The notes beneath the pieces are model-generated. The model was not told the origin of the DNA. It did no database searches and was given only the letters and a program-made list of their open reading frames with translations. A program made the position numbers and the translations under genes. A stretch of 64,000 nucleotides of DNA from Variovorax sp. MHTC-1 (GTDB lineage Bacteria; Pseudomonadota; Gammaproteobacteria; Burkholderiales; Burkholderiaceae_C), in contig NZ_RWKI01000002.1 of the NCBI RefSeq assembly GCF_003984645.1, forward strand, positions 62,001 through 126,000, written 5' to 3'. This document shows positions 16,878 to 24,770 of the stretch, in pieces. Position 1 is the first letter of the stretch. The number at the start of each line of letters is the position of its first letter.

Positions 16878-18760
16878 CACACCGCCCAGCAGGCGCAGCC
16901 GAGCGCGCCCCAGAAGCTCTTCAGGTCGGCGATGGGCAGTTGGCTGCTCCAGGCCGTCGCGTGCCGGTGGCCGTGCACGTTGCAGTCATTGGCGCAGGCG
17001 CAGGCCATCGCGGCGTGGCGCAAGGTCTTCTGCAACGGCACCCCCTCCTTGTCGCCCCATCCCGCGTAGCCGCCGAAGGCGCGCACCGGCGACCAGTCGG
17101 GCATGGCCGGCGGCGGCCTGCCCTCGTCGTGCGCCGCGAACGCGCCCGCGCCATAGACCACCTTGCCGCCCACCATCGTCAGCAGCGCGGTGGTGTCGGC
17201 GATTTCCGATTCGGGGCAGGCGAAGAAATCGCGGTCCGGCACGATGAGATCGGCGAACTGCCCGACCTCGATGCGCCCCTTCTTGCCCACCTCGTTGGAG
17301 AACCAGGTCACGTTCTCGGTCCACATGCGCAGCGCGGCCTCGCGGTCCAGGCAGTTGCGCTGCGGATAGATCTGCATGCCGCCCACCGTCTTGCCGGTGA
17401 TGAGCCAAGAGAGCGAGACCCACGGGTTGTAGGAAGCGACGCGCGTGGCATCGGTGCCGGCCGAGACCTTGACGCCTTTTTCCAGCATGCGCTTGACCGG
17501 CGGCGTGGCCTCGGCCGCGCCGGGCCCATAGCGCTCGACGAAGTACTCGCCCTGGTAGGCCATGCGGTGCTGCACCGCGATGCCGCCGCCGAGCGCGGCG
17601 ATGCGGTCGATGGATTGCTCGGAAATGGTCTCGGCATGGTCGAAGAACCAGTTGAGGCCGGCCAGCGGAATGTCGCGGTTCACCTTCTCGAACACGTCGA
17701 GCGCGCGCGTGATGGTCTCGTCATAGGTCGCGTGCATGCGCCAGGGCCACTTGTTCTCAGCCAGGATGCGCACCACCTCCTCGAGCTCGCCTTCCATCTC
17801 GGGCGCCATGTCCGGCCGCGGCTGGCGGAAGTCCTCGAAGTCGGCAGCCGAGAACACCAGCATCTCGCCCGCGCCGTTGTGGCGGAAGTAGTCGTCGCCC
17901 TGCTTGTACTTCGATGTCGCGGTCCAGTTCAGGAAGTCCTGCTTCTCCTGCTTGGCCTTCTGCGTGAAAAGGTTGTAGGCCAGGCGGATCGTCAGCTGGC
18001 CGGCGTCGGCGAGCTGCTGGATGACCTGGTAGTCCTCGGGGTAGTTCTGAAAGCCGCCGCCGGCGTCGATGGCGCCCGTGACGCCGAGCCGGTTGAGCTC
18101 GCGCATGAAGTGGCGCGTCGAATTGAGCTGGTACTCCATCGGCAGCTTCGGCCCCTTGGCGAGCGTCGCATAGAGGATCGCGGCATTCGGCTTGGCCAGC
18201 AGCAGGCCGGTCGGGTTGCCGCCGGCGTCGCGCACGATCTCGCCGCCTGGCGGGGCCGGTGTGTCTTTGGTGTAGCCCACCGCGCGCAGCGCTGCCCCGT
18301 TGAGCAGCGCGCGATCGTAGAGATGGAGGATGAACACCGGCGTGTCGGGCGCGACGGCGTTGAGCTCCTCGAGGGTCGGCAGCCGCTTCTCGGCGAACTG
18401 GTGCTCGGTGAAACCGCCCACCACGCGCACCCATTGCGGCGCCGGCGTCACCGCCACCTGGCGCTTGAGCATGCCCATCGCATCGGCCAGGCTCCTGACG
18501 CCGTCCCAGCGCAGCTCGAGGTTGTAGTTGAGGCCGCCGCGAATGATGTGGATGTGGTTGTCGATCAGGCCGGGCAGCACGCGCTTGCCCAGCAGGTCGA
18601 TGACCTTGGTCGCGGGGCCGGCCATGGGCAGGATGTCCTCGTCCCGTCCCACGTGGGTGAAGCGGCCGTTCTTGACGGCCACGGCACTGGCCGTCGGGTT
18701 GCTGCGGTCCAGCGTGGCGAACAGGCCGCGGTGCAGGATCAGGTCGGGCGCTTCAGCCAC
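16877..18760 (-). CDS. YtcJ-like amidohydrolase with Cys/His-rich C-terminal tail
   Basis: 627-residue amidohydrolase-superfamily enzyme. Metal-site motif DNHIHI at 68-72 (H69, H71), later FDHAETISEQ and SAGTDATRVASYNPW, and TIM-barrel layout, match the YtcJ/AepA group (COG1574), which hydrolyses unknown amides. The last ~45 residues extend past the usual fold and hold ACACANDCNVHGHRHA and LGCACW, a Cys/His cluster that could bind a metal. No signal peptide. It overlaps the XapX gene by eight bases and the DoxX gene by one, so it is translationally coupled within a five-gene operon. Confidence 0.88.
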   Translation of the reverse strand: MAEAPDLILHRGLFATLDRSNPTASAVAVKNGRFTHVGRDEDILPMAGPATKVIDLLGKRVLPGLIDNHIHIIRGGLNYNLELRWDGVRSLADAMGMLKRQVAVTPAPQWVRVVGGFTEHQFAEKRLPTLEELNAVAPDTPVFILHLYDRALLNGAALRAVGYTKDTPAPPGGEIVRDAGGNPTGLLLAKPNAAILYATLAKGPKLPMEYQLNSTRHFMRELNRLGVTGAIDAGGGFQNYPEDYQVIQQLADAGQLTIRLAYNLFTQKAKQEKQDFLNWTATSKYKQGDDYFRHNGAGEMLVFSAADFEDFRQPRPDMAPEMEGELEEVVRILAENKWPWRMHATYDETITRALDVFEKVNRDIPLAGLNWFFDHAETISEQSIDRIAALGGGIAVQHRMAYQGEYFVERYGPGAAEATPPVKRMLEKGVKVSAGTDATRVASYNPWVSLSWLITGKTVGGMQIYPQRNCLDREAALRMWTENVTWFSNEVGKKGRIEVGQFADLIVPDRDFFACPESEIADTTALLTMVGGKVVYGAGAFAAHDEGRPPPAMPDWSPVRAFGGYAGWGDKEGVPLQKTLRHAAMACACANDCNVHGHRHATAWSSQLPIADLKSFWGALGCACWAV

Positions 18761-19046
18761 GGGGGGCCTCCGGCGGCGCGGCCTGCGCCACCTGCTGCTG
18801 TTGTTGCGACGAGCATTTCGGCAGCTCGCCGAACATGTGCGGCTTGACCTGCTCGTGCAGCCACGAGGTCGAGGCCGGGGTCGCGTTGAACACCTGCCGC
18901 ACCAGCGGCGGCAGCTGCTCGCCGACCAGGATGCCCAGCAGGCCGACCAGCGCGATCACCGGCGGCGCCGGCGAACGCACGTTGAACAGCGCATAGATCA
19001 CGCCGACCAGCAGGCCGACCGCCAGGGAGACGATGTAGGGCTTCAT
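18753..19046 (-). CDS. XapX domain protein
   Basis: 97 residues. The first ~50 form the XapX domain, two hydrophobic helices (YIVSLAVGLLVGVIYALFNV and VIALVGLLGILVGEQ) separated by the typical RSPAPP turn. The tail is hydrophilic with a Gln run (QQQQQ) and Ala/Pro-rich end. XapX is named from xanthosine-utilisation loci, but its function is unknown. It lies between the isochorismatase-like and amidohydrolase genes, nine bases after the former, overlapping the latter. Confidence 0.88.
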   Translation of the reverse strand: MKPYIVSLAVGLLVGVIYALFNVRSPAPPVIALVGLLGILVGEQLPPLVRQVFNATPASTSWLHEQVKPHMFGELPKCSSQQQQQVAQAAPPEAPRG

Positions 19047-19055
19047 CGCGTCCCC

Positions 19056-19709
19056 TCAGCCTTCGTGGGCGCCGAACATGGTCTTGGCGTAGATGATGCC
19101 CAGGCCGTAGGCGCCGCCGAACTTCTTGGCGATGCCGATGGTCATGTCGTAGGTCTCGGTGCGGGCCCAGTCGCGCTGCAGCTCGAGCAGGTACTGCAGC
19201 GAGGTCATCGGCCGGGCGCCGGCCTGCACCATGCGGTCCATGGCGCGGTTGTGGGCCTCGGCGGAGACGTCGCCGCAGGCATCGGCGATCACGTAGACCT
19301 CGAAGCCCTGGTCGAGCGCCGACAGCGCCGGGCCGACGATGCATACGCCGGTCCACAGGCCGGCCAGCACGATGCGGCTCTTGCCGATCTCGTTGATGCG
19401 CTTGATCACGTTCGCGTCCTCCCAGGTGTTCATGGAGGTGCGGTCGATCATCTTCTGTTCGGGGAAGGCGGCCGCGATCTCCTCGAACATAGGGCCCGAG
19501 AAGCTCTTCTCGGCCACCGTGGTGAGGATCGTCGAGGCGCCGAAGCCGGCGGCCGCATGCGCGACCAGCGCGGCATTGTTGCGCAGCGAGACCGCATCGA
19601 TCGAGTGGGTGGCAAAGGCCATCTGCGACTGGAAGTCGATCATGACCAGCGTGTGGTCCTTCGGCGTGAGCAGCTTGGCGCCGGGCGTAGGGGTGGCAGT
19701 GACGGGCAT
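19056..19709 (-). CDS. Isochorismatase-family cysteine hydrolase (YcaC-like)
   Basis: 217 residues. The Asp-Lys-Cys triad of the family is visible: D25 in MIDFQ, K68 in VAEKSF, C123 in LWTGVCIVGPA. The overall match is to YcaC-type hydrolases. The substrate is unknown. The start ATG 19709 has AGGA about eight bases upstream, better than the ATG at 19742. First gene of the operon isochorismatase-XapX-amidohydrolase-DoxX-MFS. The presence of two hydrolases and an exporter suggests amide or amide-linked xenobiotic turnover (inference). Confidence 0.9.
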   Translation of the reverse strand: MPVTATPTPGAKLLTPKDHTLVMIDFQSQMAFATHSIDAVSLRNNAALVAHAAAGFGASTILTTVAEKSFSGPMFEEIAAAFPEQKMIDRTSMNTWEDANVIKRINEIGKSRIVLAGLWTGVCIVGPALSALDQGFEVYVIADACGDVSAEAHNRAMDRMVQAGARPMTSLQYLLELQRDWARTETYDMTIGIAKKFGGAYGLGIIYAKTMFGAHEG

Positions 19710-19822
19710 GGGAAGGTCCTTTCGGGTGACGGGTGGCGGCAAAGATGACAGCGCCAGTTTGAAAGCGCAAGAACGGAAGCGGAACTGCCAAAGGGGACGG
19801 GAGGCAACACCCTCTTTTGGGC

Positions 19823-20000
19823 TAGGGGCCTGTAAACGCCATTTTGCGGGGTCGCGAAGGCCTGCCAGGAGCGCAACGCCGAGTGGCGCGCCCTGGCAGG
19901 CCTTCCCTTCGGGTTACCCAGCCAAGTGGCCGTCTGCGGCGTTGCATCCAGCCCCTTGGCTGGGCAACGCGATCCCCGCAAATAGCGTTAGCAGGCCCTA
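19823..20000. repeat. 178-bp structured repeat with TAGGG(G)CCTG ends
   Basis: Imperfect whole-element inverted repeat. Ends are TAGGGGCCTG (19823) and CAGGCCCTA (ending 20000). Inside are two hairpins: AAGGCCTGCCAGG at 19857-19869 pairs with CCTGGCAGGCCTT at 19892-19904, and CCCAGCCAAG at 19917-19926 pairs with CTTGGCTGGG at 19955-19964. The outer arms also contain TTGCGGGGTCGCG / CGCGATCCCCGCAA. The right end supplies the TAG stop codon of the PIN gene. Ends match those of the smaller element at 35314-35366. No coding capacity; MITE- or REP-like in character. Confidence 0.8.
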
Positions 20001-20399
20001 GATGCCGGACACTTCGACACCGAGCGCCGCCAGCCGCTTGCGCATCGCGAGCACCGCGCGGTCCTTGCTCAGGAGCCGCGCGCGGTGCGCCACCGCGAGG
20101 TCGATGAAGATCTGGTCCTCGGGGTCGCTGCACGCGCAGGGCGCGCGCGCCGGGGCCTCGCTCACAGGCCCCACCCGGCGGTCGAAGGCCGCCAGCACGC
20201 TCGCGGCATCGCGCCCGTTCTGCGCCAGGCGCGCGGCGATCAGCCGATAGCCGAGCACGCGCTCGAACTCGTCGCGCATCGCCGCGGTGGCGAGCCAGCG
20301 CAGCTCGCCGGCGTCGAGGGCCGCGGCAAGCGGCAGGCAGGCAGGGTCGTCGAAGACCAGCAGGTCGAGGGCGATGTTGGTGTCGATCACGAGGGTCAT
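19998..20399 (-). CDS. PIN-domain protein (putative toxin component, COG1569 type)
   Basis: 133 residues. PIN-fold acidic residues are in place: D6 in LVIDTNIALD, E44/E46 in MRDEFERVL, D95/D100 in DPEDQIFIDLA, D113 in LSKDRAVL. These coordinate Mg2+ in PIN ribonucleases. The COG1569 group is annotated as the toxin of toxin-antitoxin pairs, but no antitoxin-like ORF adjoins it. Start ATG 20399. Its stop codon is the first codon of the 178-bp repeat. It follows the four-domain hydrolase gene on the same strand, 49 bases away; whether they are linked is unknown. Confidence 0.85.
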   Translation of the reverse strand: MTLVIDTNIALDLLVFDDPACLPLAAALDAGELRWLATAAMRDEFERVLGYRLIAARLAQNGRDAASVLAAFDRRVGPVSEAPARAPCACSDPEDQIFIDLAVAHRARLLSKDRAVLAMRKRLAALGVEVSGI

Positions 20400-20448
20400 G
20401 GGCGAAGCGGCGCTTTTCCTTATGCCCCCCGATCCTAAGAGCCGGCGC

Positions 20449-23373
20449 TCAGAAGCCCCGCAGATCGTCCACCGGCAGCGCGAGCTCGGTGCCGGTGATG
20501 CGCTTGAGCGTGCGCGTGACGATGTCGAGATCGTTGTCGAAGCCGCCGTGCGCCGCGGCTTGCAGCACGGGCCGGCCCGCCGCGTCCTTCGCCACCTGCA
20601 CGCGCTCGTCCTTGACCCGCTTGGTGCGGCTGTCGAGTTTGGCGGCCTTGGCGGCCTGGCGCCAGAGCGCGAGCGCCTCGCCCGTGTCGGAGGAGCCGTC
20701 CCAGCCGGAATAGGCCTCGTCGTGGATGCGGTCCAGGCCCAGGATGGGCGTGTGCAGGTCGGGCTCGAGCGCATTGGAGACGAAGTACAGGAGCGACTTG
20801 CGGTAGGCCGGGCTGACGCTGTCTTCGCGTTCGATCTTGTCCGACAGCACATCGATGTGGAGGCGTTCCATCACGGTCGAGCTGCCGGCGTAGTGGCGGT
20901 TGGCGAAGGCCACTGAGCACGCGGGCGCATAGAGATTCACCGACGCGAGCCGGTCCTCGAGGCCGCCATCGCGCCCAGCGCGCCGGCGCGCGGCCAGCGC
21001 GCTCAGCATGTGGCCGATCGCGATCGAACCTGCCGAATGGCCGACCAGATGAAGCTCGAACTGCGCGCCCCAGCTGCCGGCGAGCGACTGGATCGCATCG
21101 AGCAGCAGATCGCCGCCGTGGCGCTCCGCGAAGGCCAACTCGGCGTTCTCCTTCATCTCGGTCCACAGCGGGCGCGCGAAGGGCCGCCCGATGCTCTTCT
21201 CGACGAACGGGTCGGTCCGGTCGCTGATCCATTCGCCAATGCCGGCGCCGGCCGGCTGCGGCTGGATGCGGATGCGTTCCGAAAGGATGTTGCGGATGGA
21301 TTCGAAAAGGCCGGTCTTCCAGATCAGGAACAGCGGATAGCAGCCGTTGCCGATGAAGTAGCGGCCCATGGCGCCGGCGCGCCTGATCGCTTCGTCTTCG
21401 TTGTTGAGCCCGCCATGCACGTAAAGCACCAGGCGCTTGCGCTCGCCGGCCTGCTTGCGGAACCACTCGTCCGGCAGCACGTAGGCCTGCTGCTGCAGCT
21501 TGCGCGGCTGCTCGTCTTCCGTCAGGTAGCGGCTCACGCGGCCGTCGTTGCCGAGCACGATGCTGTGCTGGTAGGCCAGCGCGGTGTCCCACCACTTGCT
21601 GCGGTCGGCGGTCGAGATGCCGGCGGCGCCGCCGCTGCCGGTGCCGGCCACGGCCAGCCGGCCGGCGATCACGCCCGGCACGCCGAGCGAGGCGACCCAG
21701 GCGTCCATCGCATTGGCCAGCCAGTCGAGGTAGCTGAGCACGGCGAAGCCGCCGGCACCCCACTTGCCGCCCCAGGAGTTCTGCAGGATGAAGCCTTGCG
21801 CATTGAAGCCGATCAGCGCGAAGGCATGGCCGCCGGTTTCGGAGCGCCGGCCGTCGAAGGCGATCACCGGCAGGTCGGCATGCACCTTCGGCGCCGCCGA
21901 GTGCGGCACCGCGTCCCAGCCGGCATGCGTGAAGGCGGAGGCGAAGACCGCGCGGTGCTGCGCGATCGCGGCCTGCATGTCGGTGATCGAGCTGGTGTCG
22001 ATGCGGTAGTAGACGCCGAGGGTGTTCTGCACGGCCCGCGTCGCGAAGCCGTACTTCGCGGGATTCGATTTCTCCGGCAGGTAGGGCCAGTCCGGCTCCA
22101 GGCAGACGCCGTGGTTGAACCAGCCCTTGAGCGCGCCGCGGCAGCTCGAGCCTTCGTAGTTCTCGCCTTCGTATTCGTCGTGCCGGCGCGCCAGCGTGTA
22201 GAGCATGCGCGGGCTCACGGAGGGCATCTGCGCCGGCAGCCCGGCCTTGACCCAGCGCAGGTAGTTGACGACGCAGCTCAGGCCGAAGCCGGTGCACGCC
22301 CCTTCGCGGCCCTGGTCGAGGATCAGGCCGGCCTTGGTGTAGGCCGGCAGGTACTCGCGCATTTCCTTCACGGGCGGGAATTCGTCCGGCAGGCTGATCG
22401 CGGGCGGCTGGTAGAGGCGATCGCGCAGGTCGGCGGCGTCCTTGCGCGTGAGCGAGTCGGTCGAGCGGCGCGCGGCCGGCTGCGGCTCGGCCGGCGCAGC
22501 GGCGGCAGCGCCTCGCCCGGCGCCGCCGGCGCCCGCGCGCACTGGCGGCCAGACGGTCTTTGCGCGCTCGAACAGGTCCCTGAAGCGATCGAGCCCGTGC
22601 GCGCCGCCGTTCACCAGCTTGCGGGCTGCCGCCAAGCCGTCCTTGCCGTCGATGCCGTCGTTCCTGATCGCCTGGCGGAACTTGGTCGCCCGGTCGGCCA
22701 GGAACAGCGCGAGCAGCACCGCGGCGACTTCGGGCGCGTTGGCCCGCTCGGGGCTGGTGTCGAGCGGCACGCCGATGCGCTTGCCGTATTTCGTGTAGTT
22801 GTCCTTGCCGGTGAGCTGGACGAAGCCGCGGCCGCGGTAGCGCTCGCCGTCGCCGGCCTGGCTGTTGCCCAGGTCGCCGCGCGTGTCGTACTTGCTGAAG
22901 GGCGGGCCGCCGGGCGGCGTGTTGTATTTCGATGGCGCCTCGGCGATCGGCACGAAGCCCTCGGTCTCGGCGCGGATGGTGCCGAGCGCGCCCAGGATCA
23001 TCGGCCGGTCGGTAAGCTCGGCAACGCCGAGCGCCGCTTCGATGTAGGGCAGGTAGCGCGCGATGTTGGCCGGCTTGGTGGCGGGAAAGAGGCGGCTGAC
23101 GCTGCCCACGTTGAGCGCCAGCTCGAACCTGTTCGCGTCCAGCGCGAGGAGGTCGAGCAGCAGCTGGCATCGCGGCCCGACCACGCCGTCGCCGATGAGG
23201 CCGACGCCGGCCTGCCAGCGGCGTATCGCGGCATCGAAGTCTTCGTCGATCGGGGTGCCTGGTTTGGTGAGCGAAGGAAACATGCCGGCGTCTGCGCCGA
23301 GCGCATTTGCGATCGCTCGGCGCAGGCGGTCCACGTCGTCGCCAACGCTTCCCTTGCTCATCAGGATGTGCAT
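20449..23373 (-). CDS. Four-domain lytic-type protein: PG-binding + GH19-like + papain-like protease + alpha/beta hydrolase
   Basis: 974 residues from ATG 23373, which has AGGAG six bases upstream. Domains: PG-binding_1-like helices (about 8-78; RRWQAGVGLIGDGVVGP); GH19/endolysin-like catalytic domain (about 105-265; RAETEGF with candidate Glu136/138, and RYRGRGFVQLTGKDNYTKYG); Ala/Pro linker (280-300); papain-like C1 domain (about 325-560) with Q354 and C360 in DQGREGACTGFG, H516 in GGHAFALIGF and N532 in LQNSWGGKWG; alpha/beta hydrolase (about 645-950) with VHGGLNN (oxyanion region) and nucleophile S780 in LVGHSAGS. All key residues are present. No signal peptide or membrane segment, so cytoplasmic, lysis-released or specially exported. 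No phage, T6SS or immunity gene adjoins. Could be an interbacterial or developmental lysin; function unproven. Confidence 0.8.
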   Translation of the reverse strand: MHILMSKGSVGDDVDRLRRAIANALGADAGMFPSLTKPGTPIDEDFDAAIRRWQAGVGLIGDGVVGPRCQLLLDLLALDANRFELALNVGSVSRLFPATKPANIARYLPYIEAALGVAELTDRPMILGALGTIRAETEGFVPIAEAPSKYNTPPGGPPFSKYDTRGDLGNSQAGDGERYRGRGFVQLTGKDNYTKYGKRIGVPLDTSPERANAPEVAAVLLALFLADRATKFRQAIRNDGIDGKDGLAAARKLVNGGAHGLDRFRDLFERAKTVWPPVRAGAGGAGRGAAAAAPAEPQPAARRSTDSLTRKDAADLRDRLYQPPAISLPDEFPPVKEMREYLPAYTKAGLILDQGREGACTGFGLSCVVNYLRWVKAGLPAQMPSVSPRMLYTLARRHDEYEGENYEGSSCRGALKGWFNHGVCLEPDWPYLPEKSNPAKYGFATRAVQNTLGVYYRIDTSSITDMQAAIAQHRAVFASAFTHAGWDAVPHSAAPKVHADLPVIAFDGRRSETGGHAFALIGFNAQGFILQNSWGGKWGAGGFAVLSYLDWLANAMDAWVASLGVPGVIAGRLAVAGTGSGGAAGISTADRSKWWDTALAYQHSIVLGNDGRVSRYLTEDEQPRKLQQQAYVLPDEWFRKQAGERKRLVLYVHGGLNNEDEAIRRAGAMGRYFIGNGCYPLFLIWKTGLFESIRNILSERIRIQPQPAGAGIGEWISDRTDPFVEKSIGRPFARPLWTEMKENAELAFAERHGGDLLLDAIQSLAGSWGAQFELHLVGHSAGSIAIGHMLSALAARRRAGRDGGLEDRLASVNLYAPACSVAFANRHYAGSSTVMERLHIDVLSDKIEREDSVSPAYRKSLLYFVSNALEPDLHTPILGLDRIHDEAYSGWDGSSDTGEALALWRQAAKAAKLDSRTKRVKDERVQVAKDAAGRPVLQAAAHGGFDNDLDIVTRTLKRITGTELALPVDDLRGF

Positions 23374-23538
23374 CGCAGCTCCTCGCGCGGCGGTGGTCGC
23401 CGCGCGTCGCATGGTGATGCGCGCGGGTGCGGGTGTCCATCTCCCGAAATGCGTAGACCTTCGGCGTGGGGCCTATGATTTGCGCTGGCGCGGCCCTTGC
23501 GTGGGTTGCACGCGAACGTTTCTCCAGGAAGGCTTTCC

Positions 23539-23967
23539 ATGAAACCTGTTTCCGAATTGCTCAAGCGCCGCGATTCCGCCGCCTGGCGCATCGAACCCGG
23601 CGCGACGATGTTCGACGCGCTGGAGGCGCTGGCCCGTCATGAGGTCGGCGCGCTGATGGTGATGTCGCACGACAAGCTCGTCGGCGTGATCTCGGAGCGC
23701 GACTACACGCGCAAGGTGGCGCTGCAGGGCCGGAACTCCAAGGAGGTGCTGGTGGCCGAGCTCATGACGCCCGATGTACTGACCGTGACGCCCGCCACCC
23801 GCACGCGCGAATGCATGACGCTGATGAGCCAGAAGCGCATCCGCCACCTGCCGGTGGTCGAGGGCGACAAGGTGGTCGGCATGATCTCGATCCGCGACCT
23901 GATGGACGACATCATCGCCGACCACGAAGAGACCATCGAGCAGCTGCGCACCTACATACAGAGCTGA
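23539..23967 (+). CDS. Two-CBS-domain protein
   Basis: 142 residues made of two CBS domains (about 10-65 and 75-135): ALMVMSHDKLVGVISERDY in the first and HLPVVEGDKVVGMISIRDL in the second. CBS pairs bind adenosine nucleotides and act as energy sensors. This stand-alone form is common in Burkholderiales. Start ATG 23539 has GGAAGG upstream. Divergent from the four-domain hydrolase gene, with 165 bases between the start codons. Confidence 0.93.
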   Translation: MKPVSELLKRRDSAAWRIEPGATMFDALEALARHEVGALMVMSHDKLVGVISERDYTRKVALQGRNSKEVLVAELMTPDVLTVTPATRTRECMTLMSQKRIRHLPVVEGDKVVGMISIRDLMDDIIADHEETIEQLRTYIQS

Positions 23968-24065
23968 GCGCTCCGGGGCGCGCAGACGCATTCGCGGGAT
24001 TGAAGGGCGCCGCCGTCCGCAGCACGATTGCTCCGCGCGGCCAATCCGCGAAGAAGGAGCTCTTC

Positions 24066-24398
24066 ATGACCACTCTGTCGATCCAGGTCCTGGCGCTGGC
24101 GCTGCCGCTGGCCTTCGCTGCGCATGTCCGCGCCGATGCACCGAACTTCGTCGCATCCGCAACCGTACAGCAGCTCAAGTACGTCTACCTGCGATGCGCC
24201 GAAGTATCCGCCAACGAGGTGCTGGACCGCGGCACCGCGGCGCATTGCTTGCTGGTGGCCGACGCGCTGCGCGACCGCGGCTTCGACGGCAGTTTCGAGC
24301 GCATGCTGCGCTGGTGGCACGTGGCGCGCGAGGCGCGCGCCGGGCAAGGGGAGGACGGCGGCGGCTCCTCCGCAACCACATCGGCAGTCATGCCTTGA
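24066..24398 (+). CDS. Small exported protein of unknown function
   Basis: 110 residues with a signal peptide (SIQVLALALPLAFAAHVRA, likely cleaved near residue 24). The mature part holds a helical region with two Cys (YLRCAEV, AAHCLLVA) and WWHVAREARA. The C-terminal 20 residues are low-complexity. Function not recognised; two cysteines in a periplasmic protein may form a disulfide. AAGGAG lies seven bases before ATG 24066. Confidence 0.7.
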   Translation: MTTLSIQVLALALPLAFAAHVRADAPNFVASATVQQLKYVYLRCAEVSANEVLDRGTAAHCLLVADALRDRGFDGSFERMLRWWHVAREARAGQGEDGGGSSATTSAVMP

Positions 24399-24563
24399 GG
24401 CGTGCGGCAACCCGCAGGGTCGCCCCCCTTGGCATATGGCGCCGTTCGCAGTTCAATCGGCGGCTGGCTCCTAGTCCGATGCAGGTCTTCTGACAAGAGC
24501 ACTTTTGGAGGAGGTGCAAGGGCGTCTGCCTTGCCACACTTCCGAAAATGGAAGGAAGTTGCC

Positions 24564-24761
24564 GTGACAAAGAAAATTCAGCTCAATGACGAACAGTGGA
24601 AAACCCTGCAGGCGCTGTACGAGGCCGCCGCCAGGCGATCGCCCACCGATTCGATCAAGGTTTCCAGCCGCCTCCGGTCCAACGGCTTCGTCGCTTCGGA
24701 CCAGCGTGGCACCTTCTTCCTGACCGACCAGGGCCTCAGCCGGTTGAGCCAGGGGCGCTAG
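24564..24761 (+). CDS. Small hypothetical protein (winged-helix-like)
   Basis: 65 residues from GTG 24564, which is preceded by GGAAGGAAG. The pattern (DEQWKTLQALYEAA, then SSRLRSNGFVASDQRGTFFL, then DQGLSRLSQG) suggests a small winged-helix-like fold, but no family is recognised with certainty. A second purine-rich GGAGGAGGT at 24507-24515 could serve an in-frame TTG at 24531. Ends ten bases before the alpha/beta hydrolase gene, so probably co-transcribed with it. Confidence 0.6.
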   Translation: MTKKIQLNDEQWKTLQALYEAAARRSPTDSIKVSSRLRSNGFVASDQRGTFFLTDQGLSRLSQGR

Positions 24762-24770
24762 GACCTTTTC

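Noticed and set aside
19640..20133. Small ORFs (87-113 residues) across the 178-bp repeat
   Set aside because: They arise from the structured repeat and have no domain or start signal.
20449..23373. Prophage endolysin
   Set aside because: The GH19 and PG-binding parts look like an endolysin, but no holin, capsid, tail or integrase genes are near, and two further catalytic domains are fused.
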